Source: Mycobacterium sp. E2733
Lineage (GTDB): Bacteria > Actinomycetota > Actinomycetes > Mycobacteriales > Mycobacteriaceae
Assembly: GCF_001667585.1 (NCBI RefSeq)
Contig: NZ_LZJZ01000138.1
Location: 1 to 33,770, forward strand
Length of the DNA: 33,770 nt
Direction of reading: 5' to 3'
Shown here: positions 15,047 to 23,267 of the stretch, one piece after another
Numbering within the stretch: position 1 is the stretch's first letter
Layout of the letters: each line of letters opens with the position of its first letter
Made by a program: the position numbers and the translations under genes
The notes under the pieces: generated by a model
Database searches by the model: none
Told to the model about the DNA's origin: nothing
What the model saw: only the letters and a program-made list of their open reading frames with translations

Positions 15047-15889
15047 CTAGAGCTTTACCCGCCCCATGATGATGTCGATGATCGGCTTGCCCGGCGGGTA
15101 GGCGTTGGTGAGCGACGCCATCGTGTGCCCGTAGTCCACCAGCAGGGTGATCCCGCTGATGCCGAAGGCGGCGGCGCTGTTCAGGAACGCCATCACGTCA
15201 CCCATTTGCTCCGGGGTGTGCACCTTCGAACCGGTCTCTTCGCGATAGTCCTGCGCGAAAGTGAGCCAGAGATCGGCGTTGGCCTGGGCGAGCGGGGTGT
15301 CGGTGGGGCCCGGGCAGATCGCGTTGATCCGGATGCCCTTCTTCAGCAGCGGGTAGCCCTGGGTCGCGACGTAGGCGTTGACGACCTTCTTGGAAAAGCC
15401 GTAGTGGATGATGCCTTCGGCTTCGTGCGCCTTGACCCACTCTTGCGCCGAGGCGAAGTCCGGCGTGGCGAGGAACTCCGTCAGCAGTTCCAGGTCGTTT
15501 TCCCAGCCCATTCCGGCGACCGAGGAGATGAAGCAGATCGCCGAGCCCGAAGGAAGCTGGTTCTTCTCGAGCAGCCGGTCGATGAGATGGCGGTGGCCGA
15601 TGAAGTTGATCGCCATCAGGTCGGTTGTCCCGTCGGCGATGCCGGCTGCCGAGAACAGGGCGTGGATCGGACCGTCGAGTTGCTCGAGCGCGGCGTCGAT
15701 CGACGCGGGGTCGCGCAGGTCCACCTGGATGGACTTGGCGACGTCGTAGTTGACCGGCGCGTAGTCCATCACGATCACTTCGGCGCCGAGTTCGGCGGCC
15801 GACTTGGCCGCCGCTGCGCCCATGCCGGTGGCGCCGCCGACGACGAGAGCCCGCTTGCCGTCGTAGCGCAACCGATCGACAACAGTCAT
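15047..15889 (-). CDS. short-chain dehydrogenase/reductase
   Basis: A 280-residue SDR. The cofactor motif ALVVGGATGMGAAAAKSAAELGAE is at about residues 14-37, with an acidic VIVMDYAP after the second strand, suggesting NAD(H). The catalytic serine is in CFISSVAGMGW, and the Tyr-Lys pair is in YGFSKK after an insertion of about 40 residues. ICPGPTDTPLA follows as usual. The chosen ATG at 15889 has AGGGGA seven bases upstream; the frame stays open for another 250 codons into the TetR gene but without coding signs. Promoter and operator-like sequence lie at 15935-15963. It probably oxidises or reduces a hydroxyl/keto group of the lipid-like substrate handled by this cluster. Confidence 0.85.
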   Translation of the reverse strand: MTVVDRLRYDGKRALVVGGATGMGAAAAKSAAELGAEVIVMDYAPVNYDVAKSIQVDLRDPASIDAALEQLDGPIHALFSAAGIADGTTDLMAINFIGHRHLIDRLLEKNQLPSGSAICFISSVAGMGWENDLELLTEFLATPDFASAQEWVKAHEAEGIIHYGFSKKVVNAYVATQGYPLLKKGIRINAICPGPTDTPLAQANADLWLTFAQDYREETGSKVHTPEQMGDVMAFLNSAAAFGISGITLLVDYGHTMASLTNAYPPGKPIIDIIMGRVKL

Positions 15890-15934
15890 GGAAATCCCCT
15901 TCTCATTCACTGCCAATGCGATTCTAATCGCCCA

Positions 15935-15963
15935 ACTGTATGGGTAACAGTTTTTTGGTTCAA
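15935..15963 (-). promoter_or_regulatory. promoter with shared operator motif (SDR gene)
   Basis: On the minus strand TTGAAC (15958-15963), a 17-base spacer and TACAGT (15935-15940) form a good sigma-A type promoter, with predicted transcription start about 39 bases before the ATG at 15889. The spacer holds CAAAAAACTGTTACC, a variant of the motif found at other promoters of this cluster. Confidence 0.65.
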
Positions 15964-15966
15964 TAC

Positions 15967-17244
15967 CTACCCGGCGCGAACCGCCACACCGCGCAAAACC
16001 GTGTCCCGCACGTGTACCAGCGCCGCGCGTTTGCCGACCTCGGCAAGGATGTTCTCCGGTATCCACTGCAAGCCGATGACGCAGCGCGCCAGCATCGCCG
16101 TGGACGCGCCGTCCACACCGATCTCGCCCGATCGGATGCCGTCGGAAAGGAGCGTTTTCATCTGCCGGAGTCGGGTCGCGTATAACCAGCCCGGGTTGGG
16201 AGTGTCCGGCGGCGATTGACGCATCCAGGCGAGCTGGATCCGGAACTCGTCGGAGAACCGATCGAGCGCATTCACGTTGACCCAGCTCAGTGCGTCCAGC
16301 TTCTCGATGGGAGTGGCATCCGAGCGCAGGACGTTCACCCAGCCCGCCTCGACCTTCCGGCCGAACGATTCCATGATCGATGCGAGTAGCTCGTCTTTCG
16401 ATCCGATCACCCGGTAGACGGTCCCGGTGCCCAGGCCGGCCGCGGATGCGATGTCCCTGATGGTGGTGGCCTCGTAGCCTTTGCGGCCGAATTCCGTTCG
16501 CGCCACCGCACGGACGTGCGCCGCTTTGTCGCTGGGATCGGCTTCGCTGTCGTCCGACCAGGTCTCGATGACGTCCCTGGCGGCGGCGAAGGCTTTGGAC
16601 CGGTCGAGTTCCGAGTCGGCGGGGGGCCGGGTTGCCAATCCCTGCAACATGATTCGGCAAAGCAGCGCGGCCACTTGGTCGGCGGGGGATTTATGGCGCA
16701 TGACGTCGAGGCCGACCTGCAGCATGGTCTGGCAAATTCGGTCGGCCAGCGTGGGCAGGTCGATGTCGGGTTTGATGTAGCCGCTCCACCTGCCCGCGCG
16801 CAGCGTTTGCAGCATCGCCTCCTGAACCGCCACGGGCCGCTGCTGCGTCAGCTTCATCAGCTCCGGATCCGTGCTCGGCCCCTCGTAGAAAGACATCTGC
16901 AGTGCGGCCCGATGCCGCACTGCGCAGTCCGCGATCGCCGAGCCCAGCTCGACGACCTGCTCAGGAACCGGCCGGGGGTCGGGTTTGTCCAACTTTGCTT
17001 GCGCGGCTTGCCCGATCCGATCCAGATCGTCCTGATAGCGGCGGATCAACTCGATGAGGATTGCCTCTTTGGACTCGAAATGGTGGTACAGGCTGCCGGG
17101 AAGAATCCCTGCCGCGTCGGCGATCTCCTGCAACGAGGTCCGCAATCCGGACTCTGCGATCAACGAGGCGGCGGTGGTGAGGATCTCGGTTCGGCGTGTG
17201 ACCAATTCAGCCGTGGTGGCGCCCAATGACTCCGCTCTCGGCAT
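15967..17244 (-). CDS. tandem (double) TetR-family transcriptional regulator
   Basis: A 425-residue protein with two complete TetR DNA-binding domains. The first (about residues 15-70) has TSLQEIADAAGILPGSLYHHF and SKEAILIELIRRY. The second (about 240-290) has TTIRDIASAAGLGTGTVYRV and GSKDELLASIMESF. Each is followed by a helical ligand-binding-type region. The architecture resembles Mce3R of M. tuberculosis, but the sequence differs enough that I do not call it an orthologue. Two reading heads in one chain could bind an asymmetric site as a monomer. The ATG at 17244 gives the usual TetR N-terminus; a GTG at 17307 would add 21 residues. Operator-like copies lie just upstream (17278-17326), which fits autoregulation. 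It is the likely local regulator of the cluster. Confidence 0.88.
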   Translation of the reverse strand: MPRAESLGATTAELVTRRTEILTTAASLIAESGLRTSLQEIADAAGILPGSLYHHFESKEAILIELIRRYQDDLDRIGQAAQAKLDKPDPRPVPEQVVELGSAIADCAVRHRAALQMSFYEGPSTDPELMKLTQQRPVAVQEAMLQTLRAGRWSGYIKPDIDLPTLADRICQTMLQVGLDVMRHKSPADQVAALLCRIMLQGLATRPPADSELDRSKAFAAARDVIETWSDDSEADPSDKAAHVRAVARTEFGRKGYEATTIRDIASAAGLGTGTVYRVIGSKDELLASIMESFGRKVEAGWVNVLRSDATPIEKLDALSWVNVNALDRFSDEFRIQLAWMRQSPPDTPNPGWLYATRLRQMKTLLSDGIRSGEIGVDGASTAMLARCVIGLQWIPENILAEVGKRAALVHVRDTVLRGVAVRAG

Positions 17245-17277
17245 GATCAGCGGTGCGCATGTCCGGACGACCGCGGA

Positions 17278-17326
17278 CTGACAAACATACGCATTCGTCC
17301 CTCTCACCGAACCAAATCTTTGTTAG
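17278..17326. promoter_or_regulatory. operator-like motifs upstream of the double TetR gene
   Basis: GAACCAAATCTTTGTTAG (17309-17326) is close to the motif at the other promoters and contains the near-palindrome AACCAAA-tc-TTTGTT. A weaker half-copy, CTGACAAACATACG, lies at 17278-17291. No clean -35/-10 pair for the minus strand could be fixed. The bases up to the nitroreductase stop at 17383 hold nothing else obvious. Confidence 0.5.
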
Positions 17327-17382
17327 AGGCTATCAGACCGGGCGCAACAAATGCGCTGCGTAACAGCGGTGTGAAGCCCATT

Positions 17383-18030
17383 CTAAAGCGGTGGCCCGCC
17401 CCAACGGTCGCGCGCAACGACCTCGCCGACGGGCCGCCGACGGGCGGGCCGGAACGTGTGCCCGGCACGAATCCGGCCCACCGGAAGTAGACAGCCCTGG
17501 ACGTAGGTTTCGGGAATCCCGAGCAGCCGCCGCACCTGCTCCTCGCGATGCAGATGCAGGGTGGTGATGCACGTCCCGTAGCCCCGGTTGTGCAGCGCCA
17601 GCTGAAAGTTCCAGACGGCGGGAAAGATCGAGCCGTACAGCGTGGCCTGATGAAACGATTCGTCTCCGTCCATGCGCGGCAGGTAGGGCTGATAGCAAGG
17701 GATCACCAGCAGCGGCACCCTGGTCATGTTCTCGACCAGCCACTCCGTCGACGACATGATCCGCCCTTCGGGCGTTCCGGCGGGCACGAGGTCGGCGATC
17801 ATCTGGCCACCGACCCGCAGCAGGTAGGCCGCGCGGTACAGCTCGGCGATCTCGTGGCGCAACGCCGGGTCGGTGACCACCAGCCAGCGCCAGGACTGCT
17901 GATTGGAGCCGTTGGCGGCCTGCAAACCGATACGCAGACATTCCCGGATGTCTGCCATGTCGACCGGCGCATCCAGGTCGAGCGTCTTACGCGCCGAGCG
18001 GGTGGCGGTGAGCAGGTACTCGACATCCAT
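17383..18030 (-). CDS. nitroreductase family FMN oxidoreductase
   Basis: A 215-residue protein. The N-terminal TATRSARKTLDLDAPVD and the following AANGSNQQSWRWLVVTD contain the Arg-Ser-x-Arg-Lys and Asn-Gln-Ser contacts to FMN phosphate and ring typical of nitroreductases. The central AVWNFQLALHNRGYGTCITT and C-terminal LLPVGRI complete the fold. The enzymes are FMN-dependent dimers that reduce nitro groups, quinones or enones. Its ATG shares a base with the TGA of the acyl-CoA dehydrogenase (TGATG at 18028-18032), so it is the third gene of that operon. In this setting it may reduce an enoyl or quinone-like intermediate, or pass electrons for the dehydrogenases (inference). Confidence 0.85.
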   Translation of the reverse strand: MDVEYLLTATRSARKTLDLDAPVDMADIRECLRIGLQAANGSNQQSWRWLVVTDPALRHEIAELYRAAYLLRVGGQMIADLVPAGTPEGRIMSSTEWLVENMTRVPLLVIPCYQPYLPRMDGDESFHQATLYGSIFPAVWNFQLALHNRGYGTCITTLHLHREEQVRRLLGIPETYVQGCLLPVGRIRAGHTFRPARRRPVGEVVARDRWGGPPL

Positions 18031-19133
18031 CACGTTTTGCCTCTCTTCGCAAGGCGCGCACCGACTTCGGTTAGATACTCGTCCGGGCCACCGCGAAACG
18101 CGCTCCAGCTGAGCAGGCGCTTGAGGTACAGGTGTGCGTCGTGCTCCCAGGTGTAGCCGATTCCGCCGAACACCTGGATGGCCGTGTCGCCCACGGTGGC
18201 CAGTCGACCGGCGAACGCCTTCGCCCGCAGCGCGGCCAGGTGCCGCTCGTCGGGATCGGCGTTGTCGGCCGCCCACAGCGCGTGGATCACGCCGCTGCGG
18301 GCCAACTCGACGGTCTCGAACATGTCAACGCACAGATGCTGGACCGCCTGGAACGAGCCGATCGGCTGGCCGAATTGTGTTCTGGCTTTGGCGTATTCGA
18401 CGGCCATATCCATGACTGCGCGCGCGGCGCCGAGGGCATCGGCGGCGGTCGCGATCAACACGTCGTCGATCACCGCCGTGACGCTGTCCGAAGACGCCGC
18501 GGCCAGCCGTTGCGCGGGCGTTGCCTGGAAGCCGATACCGAACTGCTTGCGCGTCTGGTCGATACCTTGCTCGGGCGCGACCGAAACGTCCGGCGAGCCG
18601 GTCGGTACCGAGAAGAGCCCGAGGCCGCCCTCCTCCCCGGCGAACACCAACAGGACGTCCGCGGCGGCGGCGTCGGGCACCGCGGCGACCTCGCCCCGCA
18701 ACTCGGCGCGGTCGCCCTGGCGGCTCGCGGCTACCAACGGCTTTTCGGCATCCGGGAAGCAGACGGTGGCAACGGTGGTGCCATCGGCAATCCCGCTCAA
18801 CAGCCCGGACGCGTTATCGGCCGCGGCGAGTCGCGTCAGCGCTCGCGTGGCGGCGACCGCGGTCGACAACCACGGCCCCGGATGCAGGGCGGCGCCCAGC
18901 TCTTCGGCCACGATGCCGGCCTCGACCATGGTCATGCCGGCGCCGCCGTAGTCCTCAGCTACCAGAAGACCGGTGGTCCCGAGATCGGCAAGGCCAAGCC
19001 ACACCGCTTCATTGGTGCCAATCGGATCATCGAGCAGCGGGCGCACGTGACCCGAGACCGGGGCCTTTTCGGCCAGAAAGCGCCGGGTGGTGTCGCGCAG
19101 GGCGACCTGCTCGTCGGTGAATTCGAGATTCAT
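18030..19133 (-). CDS. acyl-CoA dehydrogenase, second subunit of a pair
   Basis: A 367-residue ACAD-family protein. N-terminal helices begin FTDEQVALRDTTRRFLAEKAP. The C-terminal half has AKARTQFGQPIGSFQAVQHLCVDM, where Arg, Gln and Phe contact FAD, and VFGGIGYTWEHDAHLYLKR. The middle domain is loose and glycine/alanine-rich compared with the partner gene. The ATG at 19133 overlaps the TGA of the upstream acyl-CoA dehydrogenase by four bases. Coupled pairs of this sort in mycobacteria (FadE26-27, FadE28-29) form alpha2beta2 enzymes acting on sterol side chains, and I infer the same architecture here. It would introduce a double bond alpha-beta to a CoA thioester of a bulky substrate. Confidence 0.9.
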   Translation of the reverse strand: MNLEFTDEQVALRDTTRRFLAEKAPVSGHVRPLLDDPIGTNEAVWLGLADLGTTGLLVAEDYGGAGMTMVEAGIVAEELGAALHPGPWLSTAVAATRALTRLAAADNASGLLSGIADGTTVATVCFPDAEKPLVAASRQGDRAELRGEVAAVPDAAAADVLLVFAGEEGGLGLFSVPTGSPDVSVAPEQGIDQTRKQFGIGFQATPAQRLAAASSDSVTAVIDDVLIATAADALGAARAVMDMAVEYAKARTQFGQPIGSFQAVQHLCVDMFETVELARSGVIHALWAADNADPDERHLAALRAKAFAGRLATVGDTAIQVFGGIGYTWEHDAHLYLKRLLSWSAFRGGPDEYLTEVGARLAKRGKT

Positions 19134-20293
19134 TTGCGCGGCAACCCGAGTACCCGCTGGGCGGTGATGTTCTTGTTGATCTGTGTCGTGCCGCCCGCGA
19201 TGGTCAGCGAGCGCGCCGTCAGACGGTAGTTCGCCCACGGCGCACCGGCGCCGCGGGTGCCCAGCACGTCGAATCCCAGGGCGGCCATGTCCTGCCCGAT
19301 CTCGCCCCACACCGTCTTGGCGAGGCTTGCCGAGGCAAACGCTGTAGTTTCGGATCCGCCGTGCAGCGTCGCCGAGATCGACCGCTGGCACAAAACTTCG
19401 AGATACTTGATGCGGAGCGCGATTTCGCCGAGGCGCCGCAGCGTCACCGGGTCCCGGAGAGGGCTGGGCGCGCGTCCTTCCTTCGCGATGTCGTCGACGA
19501 GTTCTTCCAGCCGCACCTGCATTTCGGCGTACAGCCGTGCCGCCCCGGCGCGCTCATGGCTGAGCGTGGTCGTGGCCACCTGCCAGCCCGCGTTCAGCGG
19601 TCCGAGCAACGCGTCCGCCGGGACCCGCACGTCGTGGAAGAACACCTCGGCGAAATCGGCCTCGCCGTTGAGCGTCACCAGCGGACGGACTTCGATGCCG
19701 GGCAGCGTCATGTCGACGATCAGGCAGGAAATGCCCTTGTGTTTCGGTGCGTCGGGGTCGGTGCGCACGTACAGCTGGCACCAGTCCGCCCGATGCCCCA
19801 GCGAGGTCCAGATCTTTTGCCCGTTGACGACGAAGTCGTCACCGTCGCGCACCGCGCGGGTGCGCAGCGCCGCGAGATCGGACCCCGCTTCGGGTTCCGA
19901 CATCCCTTGACACCAGATGTCGTCGGCGCGCATCATGCGGGGGAGCAGCGTGAGCTTCTGGGACTCGGTGCCGTATTGCATGATCGCCGGCGCTATATTG
20001 TTCAGCCCAATAACATTGAGCGGCATAGGGGCTCGGGCGCGCGTGGTTTCCTCGGTGTAGACCAGTTGCTCGAGAACCGTTGCGCCGCGGCCGCCGTATT
20101 CGCGGGGCCAAGAGACCGCGGCCCAGCCCGCGTCGGCCATTGTCGCGCTCCACGCGCGCAGCATCTCGATCGCGGCGTCATCGCGTCCGGCGGGCCGGCG
20201 AGCGGCCACCAGCTCATCGGTCAGGTTCGCCGACAGCCAGTCGCGCAGCTCGATGCGGAATTCTTCCACTTCCGCCGGGTATGAGAAGTCCAC
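19130..20293 (-). CDS. acyl-CoA dehydrogenase, first subunit of a pair
   Basis: A 387-residue acyl-CoA dehydrogenase beginning VDFSYPAEVEEFRIELRDWL. Hallmarks are PREYGGRGAT, the FAD/substrate loop WCQGMSEPEAGSDLAAL, the beta-domain VNGQKIWTSLGHRADW, and the C-terminal LTIAGGTTQINKNITAQRVLGLP. The GTG at 20293 is chosen although the frame is open to a TTG at 20365, because that extension would run through the promoter at 20334-20362. It is the first gene of a three-gene operon with the second dehydrogenase and the nitroreductase, joined by overlapping stops and starts. The pair probably performs the first oxidation of a beta-oxidation round. Confidence 0.9.
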   Translation of the reverse strand: MDFSYPAEVEEFRIELRDWLSANLTDELVAARRPAGRDDAAIEMLRAWSATMADAGWAAVSWPREYGGRGATVLEQLVYTEETTRARAPMPLNVIGLNNIAPAIMQYGTESQKLTLLPRMMRADDIWCQGMSEPEAGSDLAALRTRAVRDGDDFVVNGQKIWTSLGHRADWCQLYVRTDPDAPKHKGISCLIVDMTLPGIEVRPLVTLNGEADFAEVFFHDVRVPADALLGPLNAGWQVATTTLSHERAGAARLYAEMQVRLEELVDDIAKEGRAPSPLRDPVTLRRLGEIALRIKYLEVLCQRSISATLHGGSETTAFASASLAKTVWGEIGQDMAALGFDVLGTRGAGAPWANYRLTARSLTIAGGTTQINKNITAQRVLGLPRK

Positions 20294-20333
20294 GTTTGCT
20301 TGTCTTAAACCCTTCGACTGGCGACCAAGCCGG

Positions 20334-20362
20334 ACTTTACGGTTGGGCAGATATTTGGTCAA
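20334..20362 (-). promoter_or_regulatory. promoter with shared operator motif (acyl-CoA dehydrogenase operon)
   Basis: On the minus strand TTGACC (20357-20362), a 17-base spacer and TAAAGT (20334-20339) form a strong promoter about 40 bases upstream of the GTG start. The spacer begins AAATATCTGCCC. The whole 34-base element is nearly identical to that at 21412-21440. Confidence 0.72.
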
Positions 20363-20380
20363 CAACGCCGGTGGCCACGC

Positions 20381-21364
20381 TCAGCTCCCGTTGCGTTGGT
20401 GTTCGGGGAAGGCGACCTCCGCGTTGCCCGGCATCGGGCTGACGCCGCGTCGCTCGCACACTTCCAGCACCTCGTCCACGATGGACGCGGGCACGATGAA
20501 CTTCTCCGTCGACGAGATCTCGTCGAGATGCGCCGCGATGTCTTCGGCCGTCGGTTGGCTGTCGGCGTCCGCGAGCCACCCTTCGCTCAGGCCGACGAAC
20601 ACCCGCGCATAGCGGCCGGCGGCGGCCGAATAGTTGCGGTGGGTGAACGTGCACGCGCTGCTGGCGAGAAAGATCACCAACGGCACGACGAGCTCGGGCC
20701 TGATGGCCTGCATGAAGCCCGATTCGGCGAGGAACTTCTCGTCGCCGACGGTCTCGGTGACCATCCGCGAGAAGCCGGTCGGCATAACGGAATTCGCGAC
20801 GATGCCGTGTGCCTCACCCTCGATCGCGATCACGTTCGTCAACCCGACCAGGCCGGCCTTCGCCGCGGCGTAGTGGGCCTCCATCGGCTGACCGAAGATT
20901 CCTGCGGACGACGAGATGAAGACGAACCGCCCGCCCCCATTGTTCTTCATCACGCGGTAGGCGGGCTGCGACAGGTGAAAGCCGCCGTCGAGATGCACGC
21001 GCAGCATTCGAGTCCAGTCGTCGAGGGAGAGGTCCTCGAAGGGCGCGCTGCCGAAGATGCCGGCGTTGCTGATCACCGCGTCCAGTCGCCCGAACGAGCC
21101 CACGGCCGCGTCGACGATCGCCTGGCCGCCGGCCGGGCTGTCGACCGAATCGTAAGAGGCGATGGCGGTCCCGCCGTCCTTCCGGATCTCGTCGACCACG
21201 TCGTCGGCGACGCCGGAGTCCGCGCCCTCTCCCCGCATCGAACCGCCAATGTCGTTGACCACCACAGCGGCGCCCCGGCGCGCGAGGTCCAGAGCGTATA
21301 GCCGCCCCAGGCCGCGCCCGCCGCCGGTGACCACCGCGACCTGGCCGGTGAAGTCGATCGCCAT
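20381..21364 (-). CDS. SDR, 3-hydroxyacyl-CoA dehydrogenase-like (MFE-2 type)
   Basis: A 327-residue SDR. TGGGRGLGRLYALDLARRGA at about residues 13-32, followed by VVVNDIGGS, is the pattern of the dehydrogenase domain of peroxisomal multifunctional enzyme type 2. The catalytic Ser is in FVFISSSAGIFG and the Tyr-Lys pair in HYAAAKAG. A C-terminal extension of about 80 residues (QPTAEDIAAHLDEISS onward) is typical of this subgroup. It would oxidise the 3-hydroxyacyl-CoA formed after the FadE step to the 3-keto form with NAD+. AAGGAG lies just before the ATG. The gene is preceded by its own copy of the shared promoter and runs toward the acyl-CoA dehydrogenase operon. Confidence 0.87.
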   Translation of the reverse strand: MAIDFTGQVAVVTGGGRGLGRLYALDLARRGAAVVVNDIGGSMRGEGADSGVADDVVDEIRKDGGTAIASYDSVDSPAGGQAIVDAAVGSFGRLDAVISNAGIFGSAPFEDLSLDDWTRMLRVHLDGGFHLSQPAYRVMKNNGGGRFVFISSSAGIFGQPMEAHYAAAKAGLVGLTNVIAIEGEAHGIVANSVMPTGFSRMVTETVGDEKFLAESGFMQAIRPELVVPLVIFLASSACTFTHRNYSAAAGRYARVFVGLSEGWLADADSQPTAEDIAAHLDEISSTEKFIVPASIVDEVLEVCERRGVSPMPGNAEVAFPEHQRNGS

Positions 21365-21411
21365 GTGCTCCTTGCCTTCGTCGTCGTCTCGATTGACTGC
21401 GGTGGCACCGG

Positions 21412-21440
21412 ACTTTACGGTGGAACAGATATTTGGTCAA
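21412..21440 (-). promoter_or_regulatory. promoter with shared operator motif between SDR and VWA genes
   Basis: On the minus strand TTGACC (21435-21440), 17 bases, TAAAGT (21412-21417). The spacer contains AAATATCTGTTCC; read on the plus strand the site is GAACAGATATTTGGTC, an imperfect palindrome with 6 of 8 matches between halves. It lies 24 bases before the ATG of the divergent VWA gene, so one bound protein could affect both. Confidence 0.75.
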
Positions 21441-21463
21441 CGAAGTCCAAACGGGTTCGGAGA

Positions 21464-23158
21464 ATGAGCGTGTCGACCGAGGTGCGTGGTGACCGGTTGC
21501 CGGGCCTCGGCCTGCTCGCCTCCGCACTCGCGGGCCGAGCCGTGGCGGTGGCCGCGCTGCGACCGGGCGAACCGTCGTGGACCGACGGCCAGGCGATTCA
21601 TGTCGACACGGGTGCGAGCGCCCGCGGGCAGCTCGAAGCCGTTGCCGTGCAGGCCTCGATGATCGCGGCCGGCAGCCTGGACCCGGACGTGATGCGTCCG
21701 CTGCTGCGCCACCCTCGGCTGGCCAGGCGCTATCTGGCGGTGGAGGCGCACCGGGCCCTCGTCGCGAATGACCACCTGCTGCCGGGCGTTCTGGCATCCC
21801 TGGGCGACCGCGACATCGCGAGCCGCAGCGATTCGCCCGCCGCTTCGCTGCGGATCGCCGAGGAGCGGGGGCCGATCAACGACCCGGCACCGGAATTCGG
21901 CGTCGTCCGTGCGGCGAAGGTGTTGGCCGCGTCTGACCGGGCGGCCGAGCAACGGGAAGGCGAAAAGCCCGGGCATGTCCCAAGGAGCAGCGGCGCGAAG
22001 GAATTGGAAGAACTCGACGACGGCGAGACCGACGATTCGGACGATCCCGATATGTTCACCAGCCCGGTGGGTGGTGGCGGTTTCATCGGCAAGTGGCTGA
22101 AGAAGATGCTGTCGTCGGCGCGCAAGACCGGCAGCGGCGGCGGACCGCCCGGCGCGGACACCCCGACCCATCGGACCAACTCCACAAAGCGCGGCTTGCA
22201 TGCGGTGACGTCGCTGGCTGCCACGTCGAGCGAGGACGGCGAAGACCTGAAGCCCACTTACGGTGCCACGTACCCGGAATGGGACGCGGGTCGCAAGAAG
22301 TACCGTCCCGCATGGTGCACGGTGCGCGAGGTCGAGGCGGAGATCAAACCGTCGGCGACGCATGCGATCGAAGCCGCCATCAGCGTGCGCCGCCCGTTGT
22401 CGCGGCTCGGGATGGGTCTGCATCGCCGGCACCGGCAGTCGCTGGGCGACGACATCGACATCGACGCGGCGGTCGAGGCCCGGGTCGAGGTGCTGGCGGG
22501 CTCGGTGCCCGACGAGGCGGTGTACCTCGACAGCCTGCGCCGCCGGCGGGACCTGTCGGTGCTGCTGCTGCTCGACGTGTCCGGGTCGGCGGCGGAGCCC
22601 GGCACGGTCGGGCGGACCGTGCACGAGCAGCAGCGCGCGGCGGTCGCCAACCTCACCGTCGCGCTCCACGACCTGGGAGACCGAGTCGCGCTCTATGCCT
22701 ATTACTCGCAGGGCCGGCGGGCGGTGAGCGTGGTGCCGGTCAAGCGATTTGACGATCACCTCGACACCCGAGTGATGAAGCGGCTCAACAGCCTTGAACC
22801 CGGCGCCTACTCCCGCCTCGGCGCGGCCATCCGGCACGGCTCGGCGGTGCTGGAGGCGCGCGGTGGTACCTCCCGGCGGCTGCTGGTGGTGCTGTCCGAC
22901 GGGCTCGCATACGACCACGGCTACGAGCGGCCCTACGGTGCCGCCGACGCGCGCCGCGCCCTGGCCGAGGTGCGCCGCCGCGGCACCGGCTGCGTGTGCC
23001 TGACCATCGGCGCGGCGACCGACGTGGCGTCGCTGCGCCGGGTCTTCGGTAGCGCCGCGCACGCGACGATCGCGCGCCCCGACCAGCTCGCCGGCGTGAT
23101 CGGGCCGCTGTTCCGGTCCGCACTGCGCTCGGCCGAGGTCCGCCGCAGGGTGTCGTAA
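21464..23158 (+). CDS. VWA-domain protein of the CbbO/NorD type
   Basis: A 564-residue protein. The C-terminal 200 residues form a von Willebrand A domain with the MIDAS metal site DVSGS starting at Asp371 and a later LVVLSDG. The N-terminal part is helical, with an acidic low-complexity linker (ELDDGETDDSDDPD) at about residues 185-205 and a lysine/glycine segment after it. This arrangement matches NorD/CbbO-like partners of MoxR-class AAA+ ATPases. Such VWA proteins carry the ATPase to a target and drive insertion of metal or removal of inhibitors from enzymes. The matching ATPase is the next gene. The target is unknown; the P450 or the dehydrogenases of this cluster are candidates. It starts at the ATG 21464. 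Confidence 0.82.
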   Translation: MSVSTEVRGDRLPGLGLLASALAGRAVAVAALRPGEPSWTDGQAIHVDTGASARGQLEAVAVQASMIAAGSLDPDVMRPLLRHPRLARRYLAVEAHRALVANDHLLPGVLASLGDRDIASRSDSPAASLRIAEERGPINDPAPEFGVVRAAKVLAASDRAAEQREGEKPGHVPRSSGAKELEELDDGETDDSDDPDMFTSPVGGGGFIGKWLKKMLSSARKTGSGGGPPGADTPTHRTNSTKRGLHAVTSLAATSSEDGEDLKPTYGATYPEWDAGRKKYRPAWCTVREVEAEIKPSATHAIEAAISVRRPLSRLGMGLHRRHRQSLGDDIDIDAAVEARVEVLAGSVPDEAVYLDSLRRRRDLSVLLLLDVSGSAAEPGTVGRTVHEQQRAAVANLTVALHDLGDRVALYAYYSQGRRAVSVVPVKRFDDHLDTRVMKRLNSLEPGAYSRLGAAIRHGSAVLEARGGTSRRLLVVLSDGLAYDHGYERPYGAADARRALAEVRRRGTGCVCLTIGAATDVASLRRVFGSAAHATIARPDQLAGVIGPLFRSALRSAEVRRRVS

Positions 23159-23172
23159 AAGGAGTGGCCGAT

Positions 23173-23237
23173 ACAGATGTTCAGGCTAAACCCGCTCGTC
23201 AGACAGCTTGAAACAAACATCTGTTCCGCGATAGGGT
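23173..23237 (+). promoter_or_regulatory. promoter with shared operator motif (MoxR gene)
   Basis: TTGAAA (23208-23213), an 18-base spacer and TAGGGT (23232-23237) form a promoter 31 bases upstream of the ATG. The spacer reads CAAACATCTGTTCC, matching the motif at the other promoters. A second possible copy, ACAGATGTTCAGG, lies upstream at 23173-23185. Confidence 0.65.
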
Positions 23238-23267
23238 CGGTTATCCGTGGATAGCAGAAGGGAAGCC

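Noticed and set aside
14498..16219. Long plus-strand frame across the NAD-binding and SDR genes
   Set aside because: It crosses a terminator hairpin and two promoters of minus-strand genes and has biased shadow composition.
15890..16660. N-terminal extension of the SDR (15047-15889) into the TetR gene
   Set aside because: The extension overlaps the double TetR gene on the same strand in another frame, lacks domain motifs, and a good ribosome binding site and promoter precede the ATG at 15889.
20294..20365. Longer start (TTG at 20365) for the first acyl-CoA dehydrogenase
   Set aside because: It would translate through the -35/-10 promoter elements; family N-termini begin near the GTG at 20293.
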